A stretch of DNA of 64,000 nucleotides from contig NW_020954617.1 in NCBI RefSeq assembly GCF_900497805.2, forward strand, positions 2,262,751 through 2,326,750. Reading direction: 5' to 3'. Position 1 is the stretch's first letter. Each line of letters opens with the position of its first letter. A model generated the notes under the pieces. The model did no database searches, was not told the origin of the DNA, and saw only the letters and a program-made list of their open reading frames with translations. Position numbers and translations under genes: made by a program. Below are positions 11,076 to 22,620 of this stretch, piece after piece. The DNA is from Vombatus ursinus (Eukaryota; Chordata; Mammalia; Diprotodontia; Vombatidae).

Positions 11076-11261
11076 TGTTTTTTGAGAGGTGGGATTGGCG
11101 ATAGGGGAATTTATTTTCTTGACTTTAATAAAGATTTGTTTGGATTTTTTTTGTTGTTTCTTAATGTGTAAGGAGATGTGAGGGAAAGGCAAAATTTCTT
11201 TAAAAAATAATTAAAATTAAAAAGTAAAGTTAATTAAAAAAACTTTAAAAAATTCAAACAA
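11076..11261. other. insert within the MIR, class unknown
   Basis: About 185 bp of A/T-rich DNA separating two MIR halves. Its right end is A-rich (ttaaaaaa and aattaaaa units), which suggests a small forward retroposed piece. Confidence 0.4.
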
Positions 11262-11335
11262 GTAAGTGGTATAGCTAAGTTTTAAATGCAGACTCTCTGA
11301 TTCTATTTCCTGACCTCTTACTATTTTGGTTCTTA
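11262..11335 (-). repeat. MIR-type SINE, second part
   Basis: It continues the antisense MIR with 'aagtggtatagctaagtttt', then 'gcagactctctgattct'. Confidence 0.5.
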
Positions 11336-11464
11336 TTTACCCTGTCATGGTTTTATATTAAGGGGAAAAAGAACATTTTACTTGCAATGACTTTGACAAC
11401 CTTACCAATTCCACTGTATTTGACTGTAAAGCCCCCATAATAGTGTAAAGCGTTTCTTGCAGCT

Positions 11465-11742
11465 CATCAAATGATCAACAAGTATTTATTGAGTATCTTT
11501 TAATATGTGCCAGGTGTCCTGCCAGGTGCTGAGGATAAAAGTGCAAAGACTGAAATAATCTTTAGTCACAAGGAGCATACATTCTACTAGGGGAGAAAAG
11601 AAGATAAAATAAATTCAGGTAACTCTAAAATGAATAAATATAAATATGTAAAAAGTGGTTAAACACAAGTTAGTTTGTAAGGGTGGGCACACAGAGTTGA
11701 GGAGAATTAGGAATGGCTTCCTGTGGAAGATGTTTTTGAGAC
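11465..11742 (-). mobile_element. L2 LINE fragment (3' end), interrupted
   Basis: The left edge 'caacaagtatttattgagta' and 'gtgccaggtgtcctgccagg' are antisense L2 terminus. 'acattctactaggggag' and 'ggcttcctgtggaaga' follow as usual. The L2 is interrupted by an L1 at about 11743 and resumes at about 13940. Confidence 0.8.
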
Positions 11743-13938
11743 AATCCAATCATATCCTTGGAAAATTCCAAAGAGTCAACTAAAAAGTTAGCTGAAACAA
11801 TATTTTAGCGAAGTAGCAGGATATAAAGTAAATCCACATAAATCATCAGGATTCTGTAAATCACAAACAAAACTCTGCAGGAAGAGATAGTAAAAAAAAA
11901 ATCCATTTAAAGTAACTCTAGGGGCAGCTAGGTTGTACAGTGGATAGAGCACTAGCCCTGGAGTCAGGAGGACCTGAGTTCAAATCTGGCCTCAGACACT
12001 TGACACTTACTAGCTGTGTGACCCTGGACAAGTCACTTAACCCCATTGTCTAGCAAAAAAATAAAATAAAATAAAATAACTCTACTCAGTATAAAATACT
12101 TAGGAGCACACCTGCCAAAACAAACCCAGGAACTATATAAACAAAATTATAAAAAAAAATCACACAAACAAAATGTTTTAAATAATTGAAGAGATATTAA
12201 TTGTGCATGGGTAGTAGGCAGGACCAATATAATAAAAATGACAATTTTACCCAAACTAATTTATATATCCATGCCATCTCAATTAAATTACCAAAAATTA
12301 CTTTACTGAATTAGAAAAAAATAATAAATTTCATTTGGAAAGACAAAAAGTCAAGAGAATCAAAGGAAATAATGAAAAAAGGTATAAAGGAAGAAATTTT
12401 AGCAGTACCAGATCTTAAACTGTATTATAAGACAGTCATTATCAAAGCTATCTAGAACTGGCCAAGAAAAAGAAAGATCAACAGAGTAGAGTAGATATAC
12501 AGTTTACAGCAGCAAATAAACACAATTTTGTATTTGGCAAGTGCAAAGGCTTAAGATTTTGGGATAAAAACTCATTATTTGGTGAAAATTGTTGTTACAA
12601 CAGGAAAGCAACATGACAGAAACTGGTCATGGACCAATATCTCACACCATTTACCAAGATAAGGTTAAAATGGATATATAACCTAGATATAAAGAGAGAA
12701 TTTACAAGAAAATTAGAAGATCATGAAATACATTACTCATCAGACTTATGGATAGGTGAACAATTTGTGAATAAACAAGAGATAGAGAGCAAAATTAGGT
12801 ATAAAGTGGATAATTTTGATTACATTAAATTTAAAAGTTTTGTACAAATAAAACAAATTTAGCCAAGATTAGAGGGAAAGCACAAATTTGGGGGATTTAT
12901 AGACAGTTTATCAGATAAAGGTCTCATATCTAAAATATATAAAGAACTTTGTCAAATCTATAAGAATATGAGTTATTCCCCAACTGATAAATGGTCAAAG
13001 GATATGAACAGGAAGTTTTCTAATGAAGGAATCAAAACAATTTATATTCATATAAAATGCTCTTACTCAATGTTGATTAGAGAAATGCAGATTAAAACAA
13101 TCTTGAGATGTCATTTTACACCAACCAGGTTGGCTAAAATTATAGAAGGGGAAAGTGACAAATGTTGGAGAGGATGCGGAAAAAAATGGGAAACTAATTC
13201 ATTGCTGGTGGAATTGTAAGATGATTCAGCCATTTTGGAGAACAATCTGAAATTATGCCTGAAGAGTTATTAAACTGCCTATACACTTTGAAATAGAAAT
13301 ATTACTACTTGGTCTATTTCCAAAGATGATTAGAGAAAAAGGAAAAGAACCTATATTTTCTAAAATGTTTATAGCAGGTTTCATTGTAGTGGCAAAGAAC
13401 TGGAAATTGCAGGGATGCCCATCAACTGGGGTATGCCTGAACAAGTTGTGGTATATGATTGTGATGGAATACTACTGTGCTATAAGAGATGATGAGCTCA
13501 ATGATTTTAGAAGAAAAAAAAGCATGGAAAGACTCGCACGAAATAATGAGAAGCGAAATGAGAACCAAGAGAACACTATATACGGTAACAACAATAGTTT
13601 TAAGAATGACTTTGAGCAAATAAGTTATTTTGTCTATTATAAATGCCCAAATCAACTATAAAGGACATACAAAGAAAGATATTATCTCCATCTAGAGAAA
13701 GAACTGATAAACAATTGTATAGAATAATCATACATACACACATCTATTTGGGTCTAATGGTAGCCAGCTCTAAGGCAAGAGAGGTAAAAAAGAAATTTAC
13801 ACAATGATATTGTTGTATATTTGAAAGGAATAGCAAGTTGTGCAGATTAAATTTGCAGCTTCATGTACCTTTTATATTGTACTATTTTAAGAAAATGCTT
13901 GTTTTATTCCATAAATTAAAAAATAAATTAAAAAAATT
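11743..13938 (+). mobile_element. L1 LINE, 3' half of ORF2 plus 3' end
   Basis: A 5'-truncated L1 inserted in L2. Broken ORF2 C-terminal frames lie at 12629-12862, 12968-13219 and 13326-13661. They include phrases such as 'ttctaatgaaggaatc', the antisense partner of phrases in the reverse L1s here, and VAKNWKLQGCPSTGV near 13390. All frames are broken by stops. The 3' end is A/T-rich and runs into resumed L2. Confidence 0.9.
11921..12072 (+). mobile_element. core-SINE (MIR-derived, WSINE type) inside L1
   Basis: A complete SINE from 'ggggcagctaggttgtacag' through 'gtgtgaccctggacaagtca' to an A/TAAAA tail. It is flanked by imperfect 12-bp target-site duplications, 'aaagtaactcta' (11909-11920) and 'aaaataactcta' (12073-12084). 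It is younger than the L1 that hosts it. Confidence 0.95.
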
Positions 13939-13939
13939 A

Positions 13940-14152
13940 AGAGACCTGTAAGAGATATATGGAGGGATTTAATTTAGAGGGGAGATCCAGTACAAAGGAA
14001 TGAGGTGGAGTGGCCTGTATAAGGAATAGTTTGTCTTGATTGTAGAGTACAGGTGGGGAATTAGTCTAGAATGAGCCTGAAAAGGTATGCTAGGTATAGA
14101 TTGTTTAGAAGTTTAAAAGCTAAAAAGAGAAATTTTATTATATAGGCAATTG
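13940..14152 (-). mobile_element. L2 LINE fragment, continuation
   Basis: It resumes the antisense L2 broken by the L1, and is interrupted again by a Mar1 SINE. Confidence 0.6.
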
Positions 14153-14400
14153 AGGGCAGCTAGGTAGTGCAGTGTATAGAGTGGCAGGCCTGGAGTCAGG
14201 AAGACCTGAGTTCAAATCTAGCCTCAGAAGCTAACTGTGTGACCCTGGACAAGTCACTTAACCTGTTTGCCTCAGTTTCCTCTTCTGTAAAATGAGTTGG
14301 AGAAGGAAATGGCAAACCACTTCAGTATCTTTGCCAAGAAAACCTCAAATGAGGCCACAAAGAGTCTGACATGACTGAAACAACTGAAAAACAACCACAA
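14153..14400 (+). mobile_element. Mar1-type SINE, near full length
   Basis: Head 'gggcagctaggtagtgcagt', core 'gtgtgaccctggacaagtca', then the RTE-related tail 'ggagaaggaaatggcaaacc' to 'gagtctgacatgactgaaac', ending in a CAA-rich tract. Confidence 0.95.
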
Positions 14401-14590
14401 TGAGAGGAAATCAAAAGCCGTGGAGTTAATTGACTAGGAGAGGTACACGGTCAGTTCTGTGTTTAAACAAAATTACTTTGGTGTGTTTAAGATGGACTTT
14501 GCTATGTAGAATGAACTAGAGTAATGAGAGATGAGGCAGGGACACCAGTTAAAGAGCTGTTGCAATAATTTAGGCAAAAGATACCTAAGC
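14401..14590 (-). mobile_element. L2 LINE fragment, third part
   Basis: Antisense L2 phrases 'aattactttggtgtg' and 'agagctgttgcaataattta' continue the split L2. Confidence 0.65.
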
Positions 14591-14734
14591 CCCGCTCTGT
14601 TGGCCCCTCAATTTCAACTCTATCACTTTATGAAAGATTCTTTTCATGAAATGAAAAAAAAAGCCTATGAAATAAATTAAAAGCGATTGAAGGAACATAG
14701 CAAGTCAGACATCTGGCCATGCTAAAGTGAATCC

Positions 14735-14975
14735 TATCCTACTAGATTTGGAGATAAAGAACCTAGGTCCAAATCATAGATATGCCATGATTACCTGTGT
14801 GACCTCACACAAGTCACATAACTTTGCGGGGACTCAGTTTTCTTATCTTTAGTAGGAGGAGATTGAACTAGATGAACTATATGGTTATTTCTCCATACCT
14901 CATGGAGTCATTGTGTGCAATATGCTTTGAAAACCTAAAAGTAAATGTTAACATAAGTGTAAAGTTATTATTGTT
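14735..14975 (+). repeat. MIR-type SINE
   Basis: 'cctgtgtgacctcacacaag', then 'gactcagttttcttatcttt', then 'gaactagatgaactatatgg', in MIR order. Confidence 0.75.
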
Positions 14976-15059
14976 AAATACTCAAATGGCTCCATGAATT
15001 GCCTGACATATTCAAATGTTCCCACAACTAATGCAGATCAAAGTCCGTTCATGTCACTC

Positions 15060-17500
15060 CATCCAATACAACTCTTCTCTGTTTTCACCTACAAATTACA
15101 GTGCAGGGTGACCATAAAATGCGCTGGGAACATTCTTCACTTTCACTTTGTACCATAATTATGGTATCAGTAGAACACATATGTTATACTCCTGTTATTT
15201 CCCACTTTCTGCACATGGCCCACCCATCTTCTTTTTACCTACACATAGGGATAGTCACTCCTTTGACCTTGCAATCACCCCCAGGTTTTTCACTTCCAGC
15301 TTCAAGAACTCTGAAATTCTTTGAGCCGATCATAATTTTTTATCTTTCTATCACTCCCATATTCCTTAAGATCTGTAACTCTATTCTTCACCTTCCTCTT
15401 GACCTTTAATTTCTTCAAGCCCCAGTTCTTTTCCAAACTTTCACCCCTGTACTAGTTATACTCTCCTCTATTCTTGATATTGATCCCTTAGTGAGCCAAT
15501 TCAACTCTATGCTGTATCTGCTGTCAAATCTCTTATTCCCTTGTCCTGTGGCCAAGTGCTGTGCCATAGCAACCCCAAAACTGGATTACTTCTTTACTCC
15601 TATTAACATGTTTCTAAATAGAGCTAAAAAGTCATAAAATTAGAGCTGGCTCAATCTACTACAAATTTGTCATCTACTTGCAGCTGAACCACTTCTCTGC
15701 AAAGCAATAATTCTTCTCCTTTTTAATTGATTCTCTATACCACTTGCCCTCAGCAGCTGTTGCAAACCTTTGCTTCTCTTTCCTCCAAAGACACTCTGCA
15801 ACCTTCTCAGCTGAGGACTTTGTCTTATACTGAATCAAAAAAAAATTAAGTCATTCATGGAGAGCTCACTCTTATACCATGTCCTTCAGCTCACATTCTT
15901 TTGACAATATCCCCTGCTATATCTACCCTCCACTAGGAAGCACTTTTTGACAAAGCAAACCCTCTCCATGTATCTTGATGCCATTACTTCTTTTCTTTTT
16001 CAGCAAATGTCTCCATTTAATCTTTAATTTCTTTCTACCCACTGGATCCTTCTAGGCTGACAACAAACAGGCCAACTGTCCTGCATCCAAAAACAAAACA
16101 AAACAAAAAGCATACCCTCTCAAACTCACTAGATCTTACCAGCGTATAAGCTATCCTTCTGTATTATCCATTCTTAGTTGAATTTGAAAAAAAAAAATCT
16201 ACATACTTTTAGTACCTACATTTCCTTTTTTCTCTCTTCTAGCCTTCTGCAATCTCACATCAAGCATCATCATTCAACTAAAACTATTCTTCAGTTATTA
16301 GTCATATCTGATTTTTTTTTCCCAAATTGGATAGCTTTTTCCCAATCATCATCTCCCAAGGCTATGGTCTAAGCCATCTTTTCTTTTTTCCCCTCCATTT
16401 CATTTTAGGATCTCATTAGTTCCAAAAGGTTCAACTTAAAAAAATTGTTGATATCTTTTAACCTAATTCCCAAATTTATTCATTTTTACCCTTCCTAGAT
16501 TCATTCTTATAATAAAGAATACCTCAAAAAAGCATCAGAAAAAAAGTTCAGTAGTACTAACCAATATTTTGAGAAAGCCTGATTTTGCCATAGCTTAAAT
16601 TGTTGTCTAGCAGATGATTCCTACATGTATAATACCAGTTCTAGTTTTTACTCTACATCACCACTGTCTATTATTTATTTTAAACTGGGTGTTTCAGATG
16701 CATTTTGAACTCACTATGTCCAAAACAGAGTTAAATATCTTTCTGGTCAAAGTCATCCCAGTTTTGAAATTCCCTATTTCTGTGCAGGACACTATCATTT
16801 ATCCTTTTAGTCACCTAGATTTTCAACCCTGATGTCATTAGCACTTAACTCTTCACTCTACCTCACCTCAAATATCTAGTCATCTGCTGTTATTTATTTC
16901 TCCACAAGATTTTTCCTACACATACCCTTCTTTCCACTTATATTGCCACCAATCACATAGCTGGGTTTCATCGTCTCTTCCCTGGGTTATTGTAATAGCC
17001 TCTAATTAGTTTCCTTGACTCAAACTTCTCCCCACTGTATTTCATCCTTTACACAGCTCCAAAAACAATTTTCTTAAGTTAAGGTCTGAATATGTCACCA
17101 CCTACTCCAACTCAATAAATTCCATTGCTTTTCTATTACCTTTGGGAGCAAATATAACTTACTTTGGTTTTAAAGCTCTTTGCGACCCAGCCAAATCCTT
17201 TCCTCAATGTACCTATGTTCCAGTCATACCTGATTATTTTCAACTCCATGAATACAATATCTATCTCCTGTTTCATTTCAATCATTACTCTGATTATCCA
17301 ACATATCTTGAGTGCTCTCCTTCCCATTGTTTGATTTTTAGAAATTCTGGTTTCTTTCAACATGTGCCTCAAACACTACCCTTTAAAGGAGGCCTTCCCT
17401 AGTTTCTCCAGAGGCTTTTGTCTTCCTCAGCTAAGGATACCTCACTTATAATCTGTAATGTTTGTTGTATGTTTATTATGTGCATGCATATCTGGTTGAT
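15060..17500 (+). mobile_element. L2 LINE, long 5'-truncated copy (ORF2 and 3' UTR)
   Basis: About 2.4 kb of pyrimidine-rich L2 sense strand. 'gatctcattagttcc' (about 16411) corresponds to the L2 'gatctcatcagctccc' segment after the RT core. 'gatgcattttgaactcacta' then 'gtccaaaacagagtt' (16698-16732) is the 'MSKTEL' region, visible as MSKTELNIF. 'gggttattgtaatagcctc' and 'aggtctgaatatgtcacca' follow in order, and 'ggaggccttccctagttt' begins the 3' UTR. Many stops; old. Confidence 0.85.
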
Positions 17501-17570
17501 AGTTTGATATTTTATATATATATGCTGATATTATGAACATGTATATCTTATTAATAGTTTGGATATTTGC

Positions 17571-18934
17571 TTTTTTTTAAGATTCATTAATTTATTTATT
17601 TTTAGTTTTCAACATTCACTTCTACAAGATTTTGACTTCCAAATTTTCTTCACATCTCATCCTTCCCCCAACCCTGAGACAGCATGCATTCTGAATACCC
17701 TTTCCCCTAATCTGCCTTCTCTTCTATCTCCCATCCCTTCTCTTATCCCCTCCCCCTTCTATTTTCCTGTAGGGCAGGATAGATTTCTATACCCCATTGC
17801 CTACATGTCTTATTTATCAGTTGCACATAAAAACAATTTTTAATATTTGTTTTTAAAACTTTGGGTTCCAAAGTGTCTTCCTTCCTCCTTCGCAGCCCAC
17901 CCTCATTGAGAAAGCAAGGAACTCAATAACAGGTTATACTTGTGTAGTCATGCAAAATACTTCCACAGTAGTCATGCTGTGGAAAACTAATTATATTTCC
18001 CTTATTCTATCCCATCCCCATTTATTCTCTTCTCTCTTTTGACCCTGTCCCTCCTCAGAAGTGTTTGCTTCTGATTATGCCCTCCTCCAATTTTCTCTCC
18101 CCTCTATCATCCCCTTGCTGTCTTATCCCCTTCCCCCCTATTTTCCTGTAGCGTAAGATAGCTTTCCATACCCAGTTGAGTGTGTATATTATTCCCTACT
18201 TAAGCCAAATCCAATAAGAATAAAATTCATTCATTCCCTCTCACCTTCCCCCATTTCCCCTCCACTGTAAAAGCCTTTTCTTGTATGTTTTGTGTGAGAT
18301 AATTTACCTCATCTTACCTCTACTTTTCTCCTTCTCCCAGTATAATCCTCTCTCACTCCTTAATTTTATTCTCCAGATATCACCCATTCATCTTCAACTC
18401 ACCCTGTGCCCTCTATCTATCAATCTACCTATACACATTTTTTTCTCTCCAAATACCCTAAAAAATACTGACAAACATCTCTTAAGTTACAAATATCATC
18501 TTTCCATGTAGGAATGTAAACAGTTGAACCTTGATAAGTCCGTTTTGATTTCTCTTTCCTGTTTACCTTTTCATGCTTCTCTTGAGTCTTATATTTGAAA
18601 ATTGAATTTTCTATTCAGCTTTGGTCTTTTCATCAAGAATTCTTGAAAGTCCTCTATTTAATGGAATGTCCATTTTCCCCCTGAAGGATTATACTCAGTT
18701 TTGCTGGGTAGGTGATACTTGGCTGTAATCCTATCTCCTTTGCCCTCCAGAATAGATAGACCTTTCTAATCAACCACAAAGTTTGTCTGGGCTGGAAATT
18801 TGTTTCACTTTATCTTTTTGTGGGTTCTGTTGCTCTAGAATTTGTTTAGGGTCATTTTTATAGGTATTTGAAGGGGTGTGGGGGAGAGCTCAAGTAAGTC
18901 ATTGCTTTTATTCTGCCATCTTGACTCCACCCCC
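17571..18934 (-). mobile_element. HAL1-like (half-L1) element
   Basis: Read on the reverse strand it starts with the L1 5' motif 'gccatcttgactccac' reversed (18918-18934) and about 170 bp of 5' UTR. It then jumps to the end of ORF1 (reverse complement of 'gctgggtaggtgatacttgg' at 18703). After ORF1 comes about 900 bp with no ORF2, ending in the tail seen at 17571-17620 (T run, then 'tagttttcaacattcact' on the plus strand). ORF1 plus a 3' UTR without ORF2 is the known HAL1 architecture. Much of the 5' UTR and the N-terminal part of ORF1 are deleted. No target-site duplication was seen. Confidence 0.7.
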
Positions 18935-18939
18935 TTCTG

Positions 18940-19080
18940 TAGATTTTTTTTAATTTTGAAAATTACTTGTTCACATCTTTTGAATATTAATGTATCAGGG
19001 AAATTTCTTTTTTTCTATAAATTCCCTATAAATCTTTGAAAGTGGGTCTTCATCAGAGATATATGTCATATAAGCCAAAT
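18940..19080 (-). mobile_element. L1 ORF2 fragment
   Basis: Phrases such as 'aatctttgaaagtgggtctt' then 'catcagagatat' resemble antisense L1 ORF2 ('...gaggcctttatcagaaa' in better copies). Its order relative to the next fragment is not that of an intact L1. Confidence 0.5.
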
Positions 19081-19082
19081 AT

Positions 19083-19690
19083 TTATTAATTTATTTTGAT
19101 TCATCAACAATCACTTCCATAAGCTTTTGAGTTTTAAATTTTTCTCTCCCTCCCTTCCCACCTCCCTCCCCAAGATGGCTTGCAATCTGATATAGGCTAT
19201 ACATATATATTCCTATTACACATGTTTTCATATTAGTGATGTTGTAAGGAAGAATTAGAACCAATAGGAGGAAGCACAATAAAGAGAAAACAAAACAGAA
19301 GAAAAAATAGCAAACAATATACTTTGATTTGCCTTCAAACTCCATAGTTCTTTCTTTGGACGTGGATAGCATTTGCCATCATGAGACCTTTGTAGATATC
19401 TTAGATCTTTGTATTGCTGAGAAGGGCTAAGTCTATCAGTGTTAGTCATCACACAGTGTGACTGTTACTGTGTAGAATGTTCTCCTGGTTTGGCTCACTT
19501 CACTCAACATCAGTCCATGCATCCAGGTTTTTCTGAAGTCTGCTGGCTCATCATTTGTTATAGCACAATAGCATTCTGTTATATTCATATACCACAATTT
19601 GTTCAGCCATTCCCCAATTGATGATCATCCTCTCAATTTCCAATCTTTGCCACCACAAAAAGAGTTCATAAGCCATATTTTCAGGTATAT
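19083..19690 (-). mobile_element. L1 LINE 3' end (ORF2 end and 3' UTR)
   Basis: 'ataccacaatttgttcagcc' then 'attccccaattgatgatcat' (about 19591-19626) is the antisense of the marsupial L1 ORF2 terminus, also seen at 33.9 kb. The left edge 'gagttttaaatttttct' is the 3' UTR end. Confidence 0.8.
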
Positions 19691-20090
19691 GTATATATGC
19701 ATAATATATACAAAACATGTATACATCCATTATGTTTATGTGAATATATGTATGTACATAGACTCAGTGGTTTGATCTACCTGAAAGCATGTTGAGTGGC
19801 AAGATCCTCCAAAGTACCAAATCAATGTACATTTTTATACTCAGGAATTTCCAGGTATATAATTAATGTAATATAATGATATAATTAATATAATAACAAT
19901 AATAAAAAATGTTTCACAAATATAAAAGCATATGTTGACATTGTAGTTTGGAAATCTTAATACACAACACATGCCAGGTAGATCAAATCACTGAAACAAC
20001 ATTTACTACCTTTCCTTGGATGACAGTAGAGACAGCTTAGAAAATGTGTTTTGCAGTGCCCCCAAAGCTACTGTTCTTGTTTTTAGCCTA
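19691..20090. other. TA-rich unassigned sequence
   Basis: Contains TATG/TATA-rich stretches at 19690-19760 and 19855-19905. 'ggtagatcaaatcactga' (19978-19995) is nearly the reverse complement of 'cagtggtttgatctacct' (19765-19782). Confidence 0.5.
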
Positions 20091-20094
20091 GACC

Positions 20095-20470
20095 TTGCAG
20101 CCATTGTCAAAGAGCAACCCTAATAAAGAATAGGGCTGCAATTCCTGCAAACATCAACACCAATCACTGACCAACTGCCACTGACAGGCAGCTAAGCACT
20201 AGAGCCCTTGTTATACCAATGCTTCCAGACCACCAACCTTGCTTCTATCCTTGTCCCTATTGCCATGGTCCAGGGGAAAAATCCTCATAGAGATGTGACC
20301 TGTCAACTCCATATGTGTGCAATGTCCAAGGCCTCACTAGTCAGAGCTACTAAAAACCCACAAAGGAAAGTTCTTGCTACCAAATCCCTTGGCACTTTCA
20401 GATGGTTTAGAATCAAACATATATATGGCTTTATCAATGGAAATGACATTAAAATGGATTACAGTTGGAT
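20095..20470 (+). pseudogene. YBX3-like Y-box protein processed pseudogene, copy 2
   Basis: An open frame at 20364-20461 reads RKVLATKSLGTFRWF, then YGFINGND. YBX3 has KKVLATKVLGTVKWF, then YGFINRND at the start of its cold-shock domain. The RNP1-type Lys-Trp-Phe and YGFI residues are mostly kept, and the frame decays after about 20465. The preceding 260 bp aligns with copy 1 at 2.2-2.4 kb (for example 'accaatcactgaccaact' against 'accaatagctgaccaact'), so both derive from the same parent region. It is truncated inside the domain and not functional. Confidence 0.75.
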
Positions 20471-20544
20471 TTTCAATTTTACTGAAAGGCCCATTGGAGC
20501 ATTCCATTTGATTTGAAGCTGAAACCTTCCATGTATGTTGTCTC

Positions 20545-20665
20545 TTTCTATTAGAACACAAAATTTTTGAGAGCAGGAACTGTCTTGACTTTCTGTTTTT
20601 ATCCCCAGTGTTTATCACAGTGCTTTACACATAGTTATCCCTAAATAGATACTTTTAAAATTAAT
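20545..20665 (+). mobile_element. L2 LINE 3' tail
   Basis: 'gagagcaggaactgtcttga', then 'tatccccagtgtttatcaca', then 'cacatagttatccctaaata': the standard L2 terminus. Confidence 0.8.
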
Positions 20666-20909
20666 TCCTTCTTTCATTCATCATTGAATTGTCTTCCTTC
20701 ATACTCTGCAACTGGTCATGAATGAGTTTTGATCATTTTGATTGTGATCTTTTTGGCTGATGCTTCCTATAAAATCACAAGACAATATGATTGAGGGTCC
20801 CATGAAATGATGCTTTCTGTTGCCTTTGACCAGGACACTTACATTTTTTTCTAATTTCGTTTATTACAAGAATACAAATACTAATAATGGTTCGATTCTT
20901 CCTACAGTA

Positions 20910-21054
20910 CAGGGGTGGGGAACCTGCAGTCTTGGGGCCATATGTGGCCTTAATAAAAGGATTTGTTCTGTAAAACTTAGACTTAGTCTAAAGGCCACAC
21001 CCAAGGACCTAGAAGGCCACATGTGGCCTCAAGGTCACAGGTTCCCCACCTCTG
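20910..21054. mobile_element. hAT-type MITE with terminal inverted repeats
   Basis: The left end 'caggggtggggaacctgcag' and the right end (reverse complement 'cagaggtggggaacctgtga') are inverted repeats of at least 17 bp. The inner arms also pair ('ggccatatgtggc' with 'gccacatgtggcc'). At 145 bp it is non-autonomous and resembles OposCharlie-type elements of marsupials. No clear 8-bp target duplication remains. Confidence 0.8.
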
Positions 21055-22500
21055 CAAATAATACATCAATTTATTAACCTGAACAAAGACCTCATGTTTC
21101 AACTACCAACTAGTGTTAGTGTTTATAAGAATTAAAACAAACAAACAAACCAGTGATTCCCTGAACTCTCTGCTTCTTCTACCTCTCCTCTCTCATTATT
21201 ATGACAGGAGAATTGATGGGGCTGTGCATAACTAAGGAACAACTTACTGGTGATGAGCATTTCTATTTTTAGGTAGGCTGGCCCTCACAAAATAGACTCA
21301 GATTATAATCAAAACCTTTCCATCATGAAAGAATATACTTCTCCTTCATTTGTGTTGTTTTTGAGAAATGTGGGTCCTCTCTAAAACATTGAGTCATATA
21401 GGTAGGAAAATTTTAATTTCCAGTAGGACATTTGACTTAATTGTCCTTCTCTTTATAATAGAGTCCCATCCTTTTTCTGCCATTTATATAACTTACCAAG
21501 TGGCAATCCTTTACAAGAGAACTTAAATTTATGACTGGGCTAATCAGCCCATATGTATCCAAGCATATCCCTCTATTTTCATCTCCTTTTTTGTTATGTA
21601 CTATTGGTTAATGATGTGTGTATGCACATTTAAATTAATTGTATTTACTAACATCACAAAACATAAAGACAACCAAACACCCATATGTCAGTTTAGACTA
21701 AGCCAACTATCAGAATAATGCTTTCTAAAATATGTTAGGTCCATCCTTCTTGGAAGCTTCTGGAAATCCATTGATGTTGGGTAAATTATATGTAATGCTG
21801 CTCAAAAGCTAGGTAATAGGCTAGATGGTTTCCAGTCCCCACCTTGGAATTTCACAATGGTCTATGAGAATATATTTATACATGAAACTCAACAGTATAC
21901 AACTTTTTTTTTTTAGTTTCCATAAAAACATAAGTGAATGCCAAAATTTAGCATGCTAGCAATGACTGCCAACCAGAGTAAGAACAGCAGGCAAAACATA
22001 AATAGAACGTGGATGACAGACTCTCTCTGGAAATGCACTCAGTTGGCAGCTACTGTACAGAGTGTAAATGAATTAGCTAGGCAGGAAAAGATGCCCACAG
22101 GAGGCTTGGCACATGCTAAGGGATTCCCTCATTTTTGATTATTTTTTCCCATGTAGTATTCTAATTTCTATTTCCTCTTTTCTCAGTATCATTATGATTT
22201 GAAAACAGCATCTCTACAGTGAAATATAATCTTTTTTTTTACCTAAAGAACAGCATCTTTTAACTTACTTTTCTCTCTTCTCCCATTATTTTCATTTAAT
22301 TCCTTCCTTAGAGCTTTCTGTAAAACCTCAATGAAGAATATCATATATTTTGTTAAATTCAAAATGAGCTCTGTCATTAGGTACCAAGAGGAAGTTTGTG
22401 CTTTTAAAGTCTCTGTGACAAAATTAATCTCAAAATATTATTTTTCAAAGAAAATACACACTTAATAACTTTTAATGTTTTTTCTTCTAATTTGACATAA
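21055..22500. other. unassigned sequence
   Basis: I see no gene or known repeat. A short AAAC-unit run lies near 21140. Confidence 0.45.
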
Positions 22501-22507
22501 TTGTTTC

Positions 22508-22620
22508 CATTAGATTGTAAGCTCCTTGAGGGTAGGGATTGTCTTTTTACTCCTTTTGTATTCTCAGCACATAGAAGGTGCTAAATAAATGTTTATTGAT
22601 TAATTGATTTCTCCCTAAAA
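22508..22620 (+). mobile_element. L2 LINE 3' tail
   Basis: 'agattgtaagctccttgagg', then 'gtagggattgtctttttact', then 'aaggtgctaaataaatgttt': a well-kept L2 terminus. Confidence 0.85.

Noticed and set aside
17559-17843. Possible secreted or membrane protein (Phe/Ser/Pro-rich frame)
   Set aside because: It is the antisense of the HAL1-like 3' UTR, pyrimidine-rich and non-coding.
20208-20516. Forward open frame of 102 codons with a cold-shock-like start
   Set aside because: Only about 30 codons resemble YBX3; the domain ends prematurely, the N-terminal part is broken relative to the parent and no promoter or splice context exists. Treated as a processed pseudogene.
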